A stretch of 14,114 nucleotides of DNA from an uncultured Bacillus sp. (GCA_934215995.1 CAKQBC010000029.1:1-14114); one strand, 5' to 3'. Numbered from the stretch's first letter, positions 1 through 7,639 are shown. Made by a program: numbers and translations. Notes: a model not told the origin generated them from the letters alone.

Positions 1-3000
1 GCAATGCCCCGTTGCCGAAATCAAAGATGTAGTAATGCAGTTCTTCCGGGCTGTAGGCAGAAGCGAACTCCGTCAGCAAAGTCATCGCAGTCGTTGACTT
101 TCCGTACCCTGAAGACCCAAAAATGAGGATGCTTCCATCCTGTATCCACTGGTAACGGTACGGGCTTTGGCTCTGCTGTTCCGGCTCATCCTTCAGAGCT
201 ATCTCGAACGCCTCGCTGTCACCTGCCGCATAGTCGCTGACATGCAGCCTTTGCTCCAGGGGCGGCAGCCACGGGCTCTGCAGTTTTTCGATTCCCAGCT
301 GTTTCTGCACATCAAGGATCTGGTTGACGACCATATCGATTTCTGCAACTTTCTCCCGCTTCTTCTGCCGTTCGGCGCTGACGTTCGAAAGCTGGACAAG
401 CCCAAGGTCGGTGATCAAGGCGACTTCATCTTCGCCTCCGAACGTATCCGCAGCGTATGGGGCTCCGCTCCATGCGGATTGGAAAAGCTCATACACTTCA
501 TTGTTTCCTACCTGCAGATACCCTCTTCCCGTTGCAGTGATATTGGCGGCGTCCCCGTTCTTCAATACTTCCCTGCTGTCATTCTCGTCCTGCACCTTAA
601 GGGCAATCCTGAAACGGGCGTTGCTCCAGATCTGGTTGTCTATGACTCCCCCTGGTTTCTGCGTCGCCAAGATTAAATGCACACCCAGGCTTCGGCCGAT
701 CCTGGCCGCACTTACCAGCTCCTTAATGAACTCCGGCTCTTCATTCTTCAGCTCGGCGAATTCATCGCAGATGAGAAACAGATGGGGAAGTGCTGTATTA
801 GCCTTGTTTTGCTTGTACAGATCCGTATAATCATCGATATGATTAACATTATATTGGCCGAACAGGCGCTGCCGTTTTTTCAGCTCACTGTTTATGGATG
901 CCAGGGCGCGATTGCTGAAATTTTTGCCCCCGTCAATATTCGTGATTGTCCCGAGAAGATGGGGCATATTCCTGAATGGCAAAGCCATGCCGCCTCCTTT
1001 GTAGTCGATCAGCAGAAAAGCGACTTCATGCGGATGGAAATGGATCGCAAGCGACAGTATGTAGGTCTGAAGCATCTCACTTTTCCCGGAACCTGTCGTA
1101 CCGGCAATCAAACCGTGCGGGCCGTGGGCCTTTTCATGCAGGTTAAGAATTGCCTTTTCTGTTTTCCCTTTCAGCCCTATCGGCACAGAAAGGGAATGGG
1201 ATGATTGATTGTTCCTCCAGTTATCCGCTATCGGAATCCCTTCGACTTCTTTTGTATCGAACAACTGCAGGAAGGAGACCATATCCGGAATGGAATTGTT
1301 CATTCCGATCTGGTGCTGAAGGGACCCAAGCGTCCTTGCGAACCTCTCATTGCCATCCTTCGTGTGCAAATCCAGCCTGATCCGTGTGTGGACAGCCTTT
1401 TTGTCCTCAATCAAAATCTCGCCTTCCCTGTCGTTAATATACTGGACAAGGGTATGGAGATTCTCTGTAAGGCTTTCCTTTGTATCCGACACGAAAATGG
1501 TCGAAATGCCAATGTCCGTATGCTTGCCTTCCAGGTATTCCATAATGACGTGTTCAGCAATCAGGTTCCTGTTCGAGACGACGAAAACATAATGCGGCAT
1601 GAATCGTTTTTTCTCTTTATCCTCATCGAGGTCCCGTTCCCTGATGCTCTGGTAGATCGATGTGAGCAGCTGGTCTCTTGTTTGTTCATTATAGATGAGC
1701 CCTTTCGCAAACGAATAGGGAAGCTGGAAATGAGGCAGCCATTTCATCCATTCCCAATCCCGGTAATCTTCTTCTTCGAAAATCGCTACAAACCGGATGT
1801 CGTGGTAACTGTGGAAAAACGCCAACTGGCCGATAAGCTGGTGAAGTTCATTCATGACGATGGCCTTTTTCCCGACCAGCCCTATGCTTCCGTATGAAAC
1901 CTGGATCGGCCTCGGTATATTCCGGACTCTTTTGTACTCAGCCTCAAGCTGCTGGGATTCTTCCAATAATTCATCCGTTTCCCTATTAGACAGATCCGAC
2001 CTGTTCAAACTGATTTTATAAGAGGCGTCTACATCGGCAATCCCTATTCGCAGATGTAGGAAATCCGCATGTTCGAAGGACCGCTCCCATATCCTGTTGC
2101 TGATTGTGTTGACCATCCCTTTCATTTCTTCAAACGGCGGATTGTGGTAGATGGTCACCTCTGCCTGTTTGCGGGAAAGGGCATCAAGTTCCTCCCTTTT
2201 ATCTTCCAGGTATTTGGTGTAAACCCTGAATCTTCTTTCTTTCCGCATTTTCGTTTTCTTTTTGTCACGGAAGTATTGAATGGTTGATGTGAAAATGGTT
2301 GTCATGAACATAGCGACGGATATGAGCATGAAAAGCCCGCGTGGATTTATGAGAGCCACGACCCCCATCACGATCAGCATGACAACAGGAGGAAGAATGA
2401 TAAGCCAAAGCCCCCTGCTGTCATCTTCAGGATTCTGGCTGGGGAACGACAGATCAACTTTATCCTTCGGCAAATCGTAAATCATTCTTGGTGTACGCTG
2501 ATAGATCGGATAGTTCAGCTTTGTCCTGGAAATCGGAAGCTTCGTTTCTATCAAGTCCGTTTCATAAGATTCCGTCGTTTCGATTCTGATAAGATCTCCT
2601 TCCGCCAGGCTGACCAGCAGACCTGACCAAAAAAGCATATCGCCATTTTCAAGCACGGTATCATCGGTTATTTTTTTCCCATTCAGAAAAAGGGAGCTTG
2701 TTTCTATTTTCGGCTGGGCCCTCCATTTTCCTTCCAGCCTGTACAGGACAAAGGGTGCAGCTTCCTGGAATACTCCTTTAGCCTGTTTCCTCACCAAGCT
2801 CTGATCCGTTTGGCCGAAGAGGATTTCCTCATGGGGGCCCGCATAATAAAACGACTCTGCGGGTTTCTCTGTCAGCAATAATTTCAGCTTGCTCCCTTTG
2901 TAATCAAAAGCTGTATTGAGGGTAACAGAACCTATTTGTTTTCCATTTTCATATACATCGAAGCCGTCATTCTTTCTGATCTTCTGTAACTGCAGCCCAT

Positions 3001-3124
3001 CATCAGGGACGGCGCTGCCCGCTACGGGGATGGTAAAGGAAGGCTGGCTCCCGATGGTTATGTCCGATCCCGTTACCGGAAACCGTTGGAAAGATGTATC
3101 TTGCATGACCCATAAAATACTCAT
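1..3124 (-). CDS. essC: Type VII secretion ATPase EssC/YukB, 3' end beyond window
   Basis: This is the motor ATPase of the type VIIb secretion system, a membrane protein that powers export of WXG100 proteins. The frame is open for all 1041 codons in the window and continues past the left edge. The start MSILWVMQDTSF at 3124 follows an AAGGTAGGGG ribosome site; the next ATG upstream meets a stop after three codons. In order I see an N-terminal FHA-like beta-rich region (about 1-230), two membrane helices (about 239-259 and 263-280), and a first FtsK/SpoIIIE domain with Walker A GTTGSGKS (675-682), the DYKGGGMA motif and Walker B LFLICDEF (D787, E788). A second ATPase domain begins with Walker A GSSGYGKST (1003-1011) and is cut at IFDFGNGAL. 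Known EssC proteins are about 1,480-1,500 aa, so roughly a third is missing. It is downstream of yukE-yukD-essB, as in B. subtilis yukEDCB. Confidence 0.95.
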   Translation of the reverse strand, partial: MSILWVMQDTSFQRFPVTGSDITIGSQPSFTIPVAGSAVPDDGLQLQKIRKNDGFDVYENGKQIGSVTLNTAFDYKGSKLKLLLTEKPAESFYYAGPHEEILFGQTDQSLVRKQAKGVFQEAAPFVLYRLEGKWRAQPKIETSSLFLNGKKITDDTVLENGDMLFWSGLLVSLAEGDLIRIETTESYETDLIETKLPISRTKLNYPIYQRTPRMIYDLPKDKVDLSFPSQNPEDDSRGLWLIILPPVVMLIVMGVVALINPRGLFMLISVAMFMTTIFTSTIQYFRDKKKTKMRKERRFRVYTKYLEDKREELDALSRKQAEVTIYHNPPFEEMKGMVNTISNRIWERSFEHADFLHLRIGIADVDASYKISLNRSDLSNRETDELLEESQQLEAEYKRVRNIPRPIQVSYGSIGLVGKKAIVMNELHQLIGQLAFFHSYHDIRFVAIFEEEDYRDWEWMKWLPHFQLPYSFAKGLIYNEQTRDQLLTSIYQSIRERDLDEDKEKKRFMPHYVFVVSNRNLIAEHVIMEYLEGKHTDIGISTIFVSDTKESLTENLHTLVQYINDREGEILIEDKKAVHTRIRLDLHTKDGNERFARTLGSLQHQIGMNNSIPDMVSFLQLFDTKEVEGIPIADNWRNNQSSHSLSVPIGLKGKTEKAILNLHEKAHGPHGLIAGTTGSGKSEMLQTYILSLAIHFHPHEVAFLLIDYKGGGMALPFRNMPHLLGTITNIDGGKNFSNRALASINSELKKRQRLFGQYNVNHIDDYTDLYKQNKANTALPHLFLICDEFAELKNEEPEFIKELVSAARIGRSLGVHLILATQKPGGVIDNQIWSNARFRIALKVQDENDSREVLKNGDAANITATGRGYLQVGNNEVYELFQSAWSGAPYAADTFGGEDEVALITDLGLVQLSNVSAERQKKREKVAEIDMVVNQILDVQKQLGIEKLQSPWLPPLEQRLHVSDYAAGDSEAFEIALKDEPEQQSQSPYRYQWIQDGSILIFGSSGYGKSTTAMTLLTEFASAYSPEELHYYIFDFGNGAL

Positions 3125-3301
3125 AAGCCCCTACCTTCTCATGTAAAAAGTATTTGTTCCACTTTGCTAAGCGTCCTGACGGCGGCAGGCAGCATCCGGC
3201 AAGTCCTCCGGCTGTATGGAACCCTGCTACAGCAGATTCCATCAATTTGATGCCAGTAAAACTGCACATTATACAAACCTTTTCAGTCAATGCCAGCCCT
3301 T
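3125..3301 (-). other. essB-essC spacer with potential RNA structure
   Basis: This 177-nt gap within the secretion operon holds no convincing gene. On the transcribed (minus) strand GTTCCA (plus 3217-3222) can pair with TGGAAC (plus 3156-3161), closing a 55-nt region that contains small CCGG/CCGG and CCTG/CAGG hairpins. The same GTTCCA is also the 3' arm of an upstream imperfect hairpin, with arms TGGAA/TTCCA and CTGC/GCAG (plus 3217-3241). The two foldings exclude each other. No T-run follows, so it is not an obvious terminator. Whether the RNA is regulatory is inference; the essC ribosome site lies just after it. Confidence 0.4.
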
Positions 3302-4657
3302 CTAATTAGCCGGTGCAGTGCCCTGTTCTGTTCCTTCAGTTTGAGGAGCAGAGCTGTTTGGCGTTTGTCCGGCAGCCGGGGCCGCTCCTGAAGCAGACTG
3401 CTGGCCAGCTGCTGGCTGGGAGGCTTGAGAACCTGCTGCCGACTCTCCTCCTGCAGGCATTTCATTTTCACTTTCTGCTGCCTCTTCTGCCTCTTTTTTC
3501 TCCTGTTCGATTTCGGCTTTGTAATCTTCCAACTCTCTTTCTATTTCATCCAGCTTTTCTTTTCTTTCGTCACTCTTCATGTCCTCATCGGCTTTCAGCT
3601 CATCCTGGTATTTGAATAGAGCCATCATGATCAAATCCCGGTCCTCAAGCACCCTGGCAATCTCTAAAGCTTCTTCATTATTTCCCCTTCCTAAATAGAT
3701 CCAATAGAGGAGAAGCTGCTCGTCCGTCTGCAGGGTGATTGATTTCAGGACTGCCTCCCTCTGGTCTTCCTGAAGGGACTCATTCATCACATAGGAATGG
3801 GAAAGCTGATATTTAATGACATATGGCATCTCATCGGCATCATAGCTTTCCAGGAGCGTCACCACTTCACTATAGTTTTTCTCCAGAAAAGACCTTTGGC
3901 TTTCTATATAGGCGTCCTGCTTCGGATTAAGGAACACAAGGGAATAAATTGCGTATGCGAACGCAGGTATAAAAAGTAAAATGAATGCAAGTAACAGGTA
4001 CCTTTGCAGTTTCCACCTTTTATCCGGGATACGGACATAAGTCTTCTCTAAAGCATCTAAATTCTTAATCTGTTTTCTGACGGTTTCTTCAAGGCTTGCA
4101 AGAGACTCAGCCTTCATGATGCTCTGCGCCTCTTTCGAAAGCTTAAGTGTAGAATGGTACTTCAGATACTCCTCAAAGCTGTGGCTTTTATCGACTATTG
4201 CACAAATGGTCGCCTTTACTGTTTCCAGCAAATGTTCCTCATTCCGCCCATATGGGGGCAAGCTTTCCTTTACGCCGTAATGCAGCAGGTAAGGAGTATA
4301 TCCGCTGTCAAACATGAGATTCTCGGGACATACGACCGGTATGAGCCTTCCTAGCCGATGGCCGGAAACCATGCGGATCAGCTGATAGGAAAGCACCCAT
4401 TTTGAATAGTCCGTTTTATTGTGTATGGCGGAAAAAGGAGCGAAATCCGAAGGAGGGGAAAAGCTGATCAGCACTTCATCCTCTTTTACTTCGATTTCTT
4501 TATTCAATACGGCATCTTTTCCTTTGATTACCTGAAGCTCCAATTCATCTTTCATCTGCAGCAACGCTTTTTGAAAAATATATGTATAACGCCCATCACT
4601 TTTCGTAATGGAAGCGCCTATCTCATTCTCTAAATAAGACACCTTTTCTTTTGCCAT
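3302..4657 (-). CDS. essB: Type VII secretion membrane protein EssB/YukC
   Basis: EssB (YukC) is the core membrane subunit of the firmicute type VII secretion machine; it contacts EssC and helps assemble the channel. The 451-aa product has a cytoplasmic pseudokinase-like N-terminal domain (about 1-215), one membrane helix rich in L, F and A (220-243), and an outside helical domain (about 250-350). A charged Glu/Lys coiled-coil stretch follows (352-396). The last 55 residues are a low-complexity tail of Ala, Gly, Ser, Gln and Pro. The start follows AAAGGAG seven to eight bases upstream. Family members are usually about 400-450 aa, so this is full length, with a somewhat long tail. It lies between yukD and essC, as in B. 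subtilis. The identification rests on domain layout and gene order. Confidence 0.93.
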   Translation of the reverse strand: MAKEKVSYLENEIGASITKSDGRYTYIFQKALLQMKDELELQVIKGKDAVLNKEIEVKEDEVLISFSPPSDFAPFSAIHNKTDYSKWVLSYQLIRMVSGHRLGRLIPVVCPENLMFDSGYTPYLLHYGVKESLPPYGRNEEHLLETVKATICAIVDKSHSFEEYLKYHSTLKLSKEAQSIMKAESLASLEETVRKQIKNLDALEKTYVRIPDKRWKLQRYLLLAFILLFIPAFAYAIYSLVFLNPKQDAYIESQRSFLEKNYSEVVTLLESYDADEMPYVIKYQLSHSYVMNESLQEDQREAVLKSITLQTDEQLLLYWIYLGRGNNEEALEIARVLEDRDLIMMALFKYQDELKADEDMKSDERKEKLDEIERELEDYKAEIEQEKKEAEEAAESENEMPAGGESAAGSQASQPAAGQQSASGAAPAAGQTPNSSAPQTEGTEQGTAPAN

Positions 4658-4728
4658 GGGCCTGCTCCTTTATTGTAAGTTGAAAATGTCGGCTCACCGC
4701 CTATTCCTGAATCCTCATTTCATGCCCG

Positions 4729-4968
4729 CTATAGTATTTCGATCCTGTCCCCGTTTGTAATTCCGCAGTCCAGGAGAACATCATAGCCGGAGCATACTTT
4801 TTCTTTATTAAGGATTTTCACCCAGAAACCGCTCGGGGGCGGGACATCAATCTTTTGGATTTGCCAAGCAATCTCAACCACTTTCCTGATGGTCAAATAA
4901 TCAGAAATGCGAAGATCGATCGGATCGGCACCGTACTTATTCATGTCAACTGTTACACCTATGTACAT
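4729..4968 (-). CDS. yukD: YukD, ubiquitin-like type VII secretion component
   Basis: YukD is a small beta-grasp, ubiquitin-like protein encoded in most firmicute type VII secretion loci; it has no conjugation activity and probably helps assemble the membrane complex. The frame is open further upstream, but the start chosen here (MYIGVTVDMNKYGADPIDLR) has an AGAGGTG ribosome site seven bases away. It gives 79 aa, the usual family length. A longer start at 5049 would place the N-terminus inside the terminator hairpin at 5014-5056 and add a Cys/Phe-rich stretch unlike the family. The C-terminal DCGITNGDRIEIL is the typical YukD end. There are 71 nt between it and essB, with no clear terminator. 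Confidence 0.92.
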   Translation of the reverse strand: MYIGVTVDMNKYGADPIDLRISDYLTIRKVVEIAWQIQKIDVPPPSGFWVKILNKEKVCSGYDVLLDCGITNGDRIEIL

Positions 4969-5013
4969 TGGATCACACCTCTTGCATAAGACTGGATTTA
5001 AATGTATGCACCA

Positions 5014-5056
5014 CAAAAAAAGCGTGAATGGAAAGAAATAACCAAACACGCTTTTT
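5014..5056 (-). terminator. Intrinsic terminator between yukE and yukD
   Basis: Read on the minus strand, AAAAAGCGTG pairs with CACGCTTTTT (10 bp, about 21-nt loop) and ends in a run of seven T. It starts 17 nt after the yukE stop codon and lies before the yukD ribosome site. Because yukD, essB and essC show no obvious promoter of their own here, this is best read as a partial terminator that lets some transcription through. Confidence 0.82.
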
Positions 5057-5073
5057 ACAGACTGTTTTATTGA

Positions 5074-5367
5074 TTAACCGCGGATTTGGCTGGCAATTTG
5101 ATTATCAGTATCTTCAAGCACTTTACCAGCATTATGCAATTGAGTCGCAACATCCTGAAGCAATTCTCCCATTTTGATGAAAGAAGGCTTCAATTCTTCA
5201 TACTGTGCAGCAAACGCTTCACTGGAAGCACCTTCCCAAGCGCCTCTCAAATAGTCAATCATGCCGTTCAAACGCCCGATTTGATCGTTTACCGCTGCAC
5301 TTTCACTGCTATACTGTTGTGACATTTCATAAAGCTCTGCCGGCGTTACGCGAATTTGTCCTGCCAT
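5074..5367 (-). CDS. yukE: WXG100 secreted protein YukE/EsxA
   Basis: YukE is the hallmark substrate of the type VIIb secretion system: a small helical hairpin that forms a dimer and is exported without a signal peptide. Of two in-frame ATGs, the second (MAGQIRVTPAEL) is preferred because it lies seven bases after AGGAGG; the first is one base away. This gives 97 aa, the usual length. The WXG motif is W44-E45-G46 in the turn between two helices. The C-terminal helix carries H78, L84-E85-D86 and I91, consistent with the firmicute C-terminal export signature; there is no YxxxD tyrosine. It is the first gene of the locus and is followed at once by a terminator, which should favour a high level of this protein. 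Confidence 0.95.
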   Translation of the reverse strand: MAGQIRVTPAELYEMSQQYSSESAAVNDQIGRLNGMIDYLRGAWEGASSEAFAAQYEELKPSFIKMGELLQDVATQLHNAGKVLEDTDNQIASQIRG

Positions 5368-5460
5368 TTTCATTCCTCCTAAAAATTTTTTAAAATGACC
5401 CCAATCTGATGGGATATAAATAGGCCTGGGCCCTTATCAGCACCGGCAATAAACCGTTCC

Positions 5461-5509
5461 CCTTGGTGCTTTGTTCCCGTTTCACAAGGCATTGCCAGTG
5501 TTCCCTGGC
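5461..5509 (-). repeat. Two adjacent hairpins in the yukE leader
   Basis: On the minus strand, GCCAG-GGAACA-CTGGC (plus 5494-5509) is followed a few bases later by CCTTGTG and CACCAAGG, which pair with one bulged base around a 14-nt loop (plus 5461-5489). They end about 94 nt before the yukE start. If the yukE promoter lies further upstream, both would be in its 5' leader. Any role in RNA stability or translation is inference. Confidence 0.4.
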
Positions 5510-5797
5510 TTCCTTCTTGTTCAACCGCCACCCCCATATGGTCATAATCTATTCATCCGGCTGACAGATGCTGCAGGATAGTGGACTGCAACGAAAGTTT
5601 TGCAGTTTCACCCGATATGGTTCGATTACGAAAGGCATGCCAACCACTTACCGAACATTCAAAAAATTAAGGCAGCTAAGCAGGCAAACCCATTCCATCA
5701 GCGTATCACCCGGCCTTATGCTGGATAGGGAAATGTACGTATGTATGAAAAGCCAGAGAACAATTTTTGTGCTGATAGCCCTTCGTGTTCTACCTAT

Positions 5798-5828
5798 TTT
5801 CTACCATACAATTGAAAAGCATTTCAAT
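5798..5828 (-). promoter_or_regulatory. Candidate promoter with overlapping palindrome upstream of yukE
   Basis: Read on minus, TTGAAA is followed after 18 bases by TAGAAA, a weak match to sigma-A. The -35 lies in a perfect 7-bp palindrome, ATTGAAA-TGCT-TTTCAAT (plus 5811-5828). It would give a leader of about 420 nt for yukE, which is long, so the assignment is uncertain. In B. subtilis the yuk locus depends on phosphorylated DegU; I cannot confirm a DegU site here. Confidence 0.25.
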
Positions 5829-5864
5829 GGAAACTATAAGGGCAACCCAAAAAAGGGAATTTGT

Positions 5865-5886
5865 TACTAGGATTATTTTTCTAGTA
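5865..5886. repeat. Inverted repeat TACTAG-N10-CTAGTA
   Basis: A perfect 6-bp dyad with an AT-rich 10-bp centre lies in the yukE-dacC gap. It lacks the GC content and clean T-run of a strong terminator on either strand, so it looks more like a protein site. No regulator can be named from the sequence. Confidence 0.3.
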
Positions 5887-6047
5887 TCGGGACGTTTTTA
5901 ATTATCTTTGGGTATAATAACCTATTTATTTACAACCTAAACTTTTTCTGGTTCATTTTACACAAAGTGATATCCCCTCTCTGTATATGGAACACAGTGC
6001 AGGGCTGTTGTAACACTTTCCCCTTCGACTATGTTGTAAGAAGGCAT

Positions 6048-6087
6048 TCAAAAAAGCATAGGAGCCACAAAATAAACTCTATGCTTT
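6048..6087 (-). terminator. Intrinsic terminator after dacC
   Basis: On the minus strand AAAGCATAG pairs with CTATGCTTT around a 17-nt loop and runs into further T residues. It begins about 45 nt past the dacC stop. An outer pair AATGCCTT/AAGGCATT (plus 6041-6048 and 6094-6101) flanks it, making a nested palindrome. It should keep dacC transcripts out of the yuk region. Confidence 0.75.
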
Positions 6088-6132
6088 CGAATTAATGCCT
6101 TCAAGGATGACTTCATCCCAAACGATTGGGCT

Positions 6133-7611
6133 TCAGTTTGTTTGTTCGGCCAACCATACAGCAAGCTGGTCCTCTATCCCCTTCAGCTTCTTTTCATTCA
6201 ACCCGTTATTAATGATAATCGAAAAAATCATCTTCTTGCCATTTTTGGCTGTCACGTAACCGCTTAAGGAACTATTGAATGTTATAGTGCCCGTTTTGGC
6301 AATCACATTTCCTTCTGCTGCTGTGCCTGCCATCCGATTCCTGAGCGTCCCGCCATCCAGCTTTCCTTTAATACCCGCAATAGGCAAAGATCTTTCAAAC
6401 ATAGGGAACCATGGTTTAGCTTGTACATGATACAAAAGCGAAGACAGGTTATTGGCGCTAACCATTCCTAAAGGCGACAACCCGGAGCCGTCACGCATCT
6501 TTATCGATTCAGGATTCATCCCCAACTGTTCCAGCCTGCCCTCAATGATGGCCAATCCTTCAGGCCAGCTGCCTTCATCCCCTTCTGCCCTGCCGATTTC
6601 CTTGACAAGCCCCTCCGCAATTGTATTGTTGCTAAGCTTCATAAAAGGAATAAGCAGATCTGAAAGTGGTTCGGAGACGTTCCGTGCCACCAATTGGCCG
6701 CCAGCGGGCACTTCTTTTCTCATCATCTTCCCTGTATATGCAATGCCTTTCTCCTCTAATGCCATTTCGAACAATGACATCGCATAACCGGTGGGATCCG
6801 ATACAGAAAGACGGAATCGTTTCCCCTTGCTATCAACCGGGAGTGTACCTGTTATTTGTATCCGTTCCGTACCGTGAACCCTAGTGACTTTCAATGTCTG
6901 TTTACTTTCCGGGCCACCCGTGCTTGCTGTACTGCTGATTTGCATAAACGGATTAGCCGGAGTCATCCTTACTTTGACCGGTGCCCCTGCCTCTCCTCCG
7001 GAATCCACCCGCACATCCACTGTAGCAGCATCATAATCCGGTTTAAAAGAAGCCGTAAGGGCTGAAATAGGCGCTCCGTAATAATGCTCTTCATCACTCC
7101 AAGGCAAATCAACTGAAAGCCGCTCCGCATCATACCATCCATCATCCCCCACAAGATTGCCGTTGATTGTCCGGACTCCCCGCTTTTTCAGCTCTTCAGC
7201 CAAAGCAGCAAAGTCATTAGGTTGAAGAGTTGGATCTCCTTTCCCTTTCAGATAGAGGTTCCCGTCCAGTGTATCGCCTGTCTGTTCTCCATCGGCATAC
7301 AGCTCTGTGGAAAAACGGTAACCCGATCCCAAAATATGAAGGGCAGATGCTGCTGTCACAAGCTTCATGCCTGAAGCGGGCTGAAGCCTTGCATCCCCAT
7401 TATGTGAATACAGGATTGTCCCGTCGGCAGCATCACGAATGCTGATTCCGATGACTGACCCTTCCGCAGATGGATGGGCAAGTATTCTTCCGATACCCGC
7501 CTCGAACCCCTCAATCTTATTGGCTGCAGGCTGCCGGGGTTCGGGGGTCCCCAGAAAGAACATGATGGCTGTGACGGCCAATCCGGCCAATGAGATCATT
7601 TTCCTTTTCAT
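6133..7611 (-). CDS. dacC: D-alanyl-D-alanine carboxypeptidase/endopeptidase (PBP4a-type, S13 family)
   Basis: This low-molecular-weight class C penicillin-binding protein trims D-alanine from, or cuts cross-links in, peptidoglycan outside the membrane. The 492-aa product starts at MKRKMISLAGLAVTAIMFF, an N-terminal signal sequence, six bases after GGGAG. The open frame extends 44 codons upstream, but that stretch overlaps the previous terminator and has no export signal. All three active-site motifs of serine penicilloyl enzymes are present: S80-G-M-K83, S327-N-N329 and K439-T-G441, plus the RDGSGLS stretch (373-379) usual in this family. The long insert between the first two motifs and the total length match S13 enzymes such as B. 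subtilis DacC (about 491 aa). It is transcribed alone, between two terminators. Confidence 0.93.
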   Translation of the reverse strand: MKRKMISLAGLAVTAIMFFLGTPEPRQPAANKIEGFEAGIGRILAHPSAEGSVIGISIRDAADGTILYSHNGDARLQPASGMKLVTAASALHILGSGYRFSTELYADGEQTGDTLDGNLYLKGKGDPTLQPNDFAALAEELKKRGVRTINGNLVGDDGWYDAERLSVDLPWSDEEHYYGAPISALTASFKPDYDAATVDVRVDSGGEAGAPVKVRMTPANPFMQISSTASTGGPESKQTLKVTRVHGTERIQITGTLPVDSKGKRFRLSVSDPTGYAMSLFEMALEEKGIAYTGKMMRKEVPAGGQLVARNVSEPLSDLLIPFMKLSNNTIAEGLVKEIGRAEGDEGSWPEGLAIIEGRLEQLGMNPESIKMRDGSGLSPLGMVSANNLSSLLYHVQAKPWFPMFERSLPIAGIKGKLDGGTLRNRMAGTAAEGNVIAKTGTITFNSSLSGYVTAKNGKKMIFSIIINNGLNEKKLKGIEDQLAVWLAEQTN

Positions 7612-7621
7612 ATCTGTCTCC

Positions 7622-7639
7622 CGTATCGTTATCATTCTC
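7622..7639 (-). promoter_or_regulatory. Fur-box-like hexamers just upstream of dacC
   Basis: On the minus strand GAGAATGATAACGATACG consists of three GATAAT-like hexamers in a row and matches 13 of 19 positions of the classical Fur consensus. It sits about 10-28 bases before the dacC start codon, beside the ribosome site. It lacks a clear dyad, so chance is quite possible. Confidence 0.2.

Larger units (their letters stand above)
5368..6132. other. Long non-coding region upstream of yukE
   Basis: These 765 nt lie between the yukE start and the dacC stop. I see no convincing gene. The left part should be the yukE leader and promoter region. It contains two adjacent hairpins (5461-5509), a 6-bp dyad CTGCAA/TTGCAG (5586-5605), a 7-bp palindrome over a weak promoter candidate (5798-5828) and a dyad TACTAG-N10-CTAGTA (5865-5886). 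A TATAAT at about 5913-5918 on the plus strand has no good -35. The right end holds the dacC terminator. Open frames here (a 51-codon frame at 5390-5545 on minus, a 100-codon frame at 5568-5870 on plus) lack ribosome sites. Confidence 0.6.

Noticed and set aside
167..1897. Three long plus-strand frames in line (167-676, 677-1204, 1205-1897)
   Set aside because: They are antisense to intact essC codons in the same codon register; the minus frame carries Walker motifs and no stop across 1041 codons.
3190..3216. B12-box-like AGCCGGAGGACTTGCCGG in the essB-essC spacer
   Set aside because: It resembles the 3' box of cobalamin riboswitches, but the rest of the conserved core (CCGGTGAAA..., GCCACTG) is absent and the gene context does not fit.
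3003..3290. 95-codon minus frame across the essB-essC spacer
   Set aside because: It overlaps the first 120 nt of essC in another frame, starts at a non-ATG codon without a ribosome site and resembles no known protein.
3284..3291. TTGACT and TATAAT close together upstream of essC (about 3272-3291)
   Set aside because: They are only 11 bases apart, too close for a sigma-A promoter.
5390..5545. 51-codon minus frame ending just before the yukE ribosome site
   Set aside because: No ribosome site and a random-looking basic sequence; its position as a leader peptide is suggestive but unsupported.
5568..5870. 100-codon plus-strand frame in the yukE-dacC gap
   Set aside because: No ribosome site, unusual composition, and it runs through several dyads; no family resemblance.
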